Shown here piece by piece: positions 63,904-64,000 of a stretch of 64,000 nt of DNA (its first letter is position 1; every line of letters begins with the position of its first letter). Source of the DNA: Clostridium isatidis (GTDB lineage Bacteria > Bacillota > Clostridia > Clostridiales > Clostridiaceae); assembly GCF_002285495.1 (NCBI RefSeq), contig NZ_CP016786.1, forward strand, positions 2,370,001 to 2,434,000. The letters run 5' to 3'. The translations under genes and the position numbers were made by a program. The notes beneath the pieces were generated by a model that did no database searches, had not been told where the DNA came from, and was given only the letters and a program-made list of their open reading frames with translations.

Positions 63904-64000
63904 CTAAACTTCTATTATGTCAAACCCTGCTGCTTTATTTAATCTATTCATTACAGCCACTCCTACACCCTTTTCTTCAAAGGATTGACAAAGGATTAAA
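63904..64000 (-). CDS. C-terminal end of a Sua5/YwlC-type threonylcarbamoyl-AMP synthase
   Basis: Only the last 32 codons are in the window: SFEEKGVGVAVMNRLNKAAGFDIIEV. This is the Sua5-family C-terminus (usually EKGVGVAIMNRLxKAA), and the gene order sua5-rpiB-upp agrees with Bacillus ywlC. The enzyme makes threonylcarbamoyl-AMP for tRNA t6A, the same pathway as tsaE and tsaB at 27.6 kb. The 5' part lies outside. Confidence 0.8.
   Translation of the reverse strand, partial: LILCQSFEEKGVGVAVMNRLNKAAGFDIIEV

Overview
The window is AT-rich, densely packed DNA from an endospore-forming Clostridium (cluster I type). Evidence: sporulation genes (spoIID, spoIIQ, spoIIID, a YyaC-type gene, a SASP gene), Gram-positive gene orders (comFC-hpf-secA-prfB; ywmB-murA-spoIID-spoIIQ-spoIIID-mbl; sua5-rpiB-upp-wecB-atp), strong AGGAGG ribosome sites, and sparse short intergenic gaps holding hairpin terminators. 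No prophage, insertion sequence, integrase, CRISPR array or rRNA is visible. Most of the window is core chromosome.

Layout. 1-3.2 kb: divergent pepD (cut by the window edge) and pyk. 3.3-19.5 kb, all on the minus strand: an S1-domain protein, YaaA, a CBS protein, a DEDDh exonuclease, a membrane protein next to an orphan sensor kinase, a membrane-anchored MutS relative, a zinc-binding lipoprotein ZnuA with a Fur-type operator, the YhaN/YhaO SbcCD-like pair, a GntR-ABC-lipoprotein operon, and a frameshifted SASP gene. 19.6-26.1 kb: ptsG and its antiterminator glcT, then a large double-propeller orphan sensor kinase. 26.2-27.4 kb: two tRNA-Trp genes and a ZnuA-like protein that has lost its metal ligands. 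27.6-29.2 kb (plus strand): tsaE-tsaB-rimI. 29.4-34.5 kb: ribU under an FMN riboswitch, tex, a small membrane protein and an M28 peptidase.

34.6-43.8 kb (minus): prfB with its programmed +1 frameshift, secA, hpf, a structured RNA that I assign to the raiA motif, comFC, a degenerate ComFA-like protein and recD2. Then nagA (plus), metK under a SAM-I riboswitch, and a six-gene tRNA cluster (Tyr, Thr, Tyr, Val, Thr, Tyr in transcription order). 47.3-54.1 kb: a small unknown, the YyaC-type gene, and the mbl-spoIIID-spoIIQ-spoIID-murA-ywmB block. 54.3-61.0 kb: the complete F-type ATP synthase operon atpIBEFHAGDC, whose c subunit looks proton-coupled. 61.2-64.0 kb: wecB, upp, rpiB and the end of a Sua5-family gene.

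How parts work together: tsaE, tsaB and the Sua5-type enzyme at the far end all belong to tRNA t6A synthesis. The comFC/hpf/secA region carries a noncoding RNA transcribed from a consensus promoter that overlaps the comFC stop codon and has its own terminator. The two orphan sensor kinases lack adjacent response regulators, as is usual for clostridial kinases that act directly on Spo0A, which is an inference here. The points most worth a second look are the raiA-type RNA, the catalytically degenerate ComFA-like and ZnuA-like proteins, the SpoIIQ that lacks LytM zinc ligands, the frameshifted SASP gene, the pyk leader that can fold two ways, and a family of short intergenic repeats.
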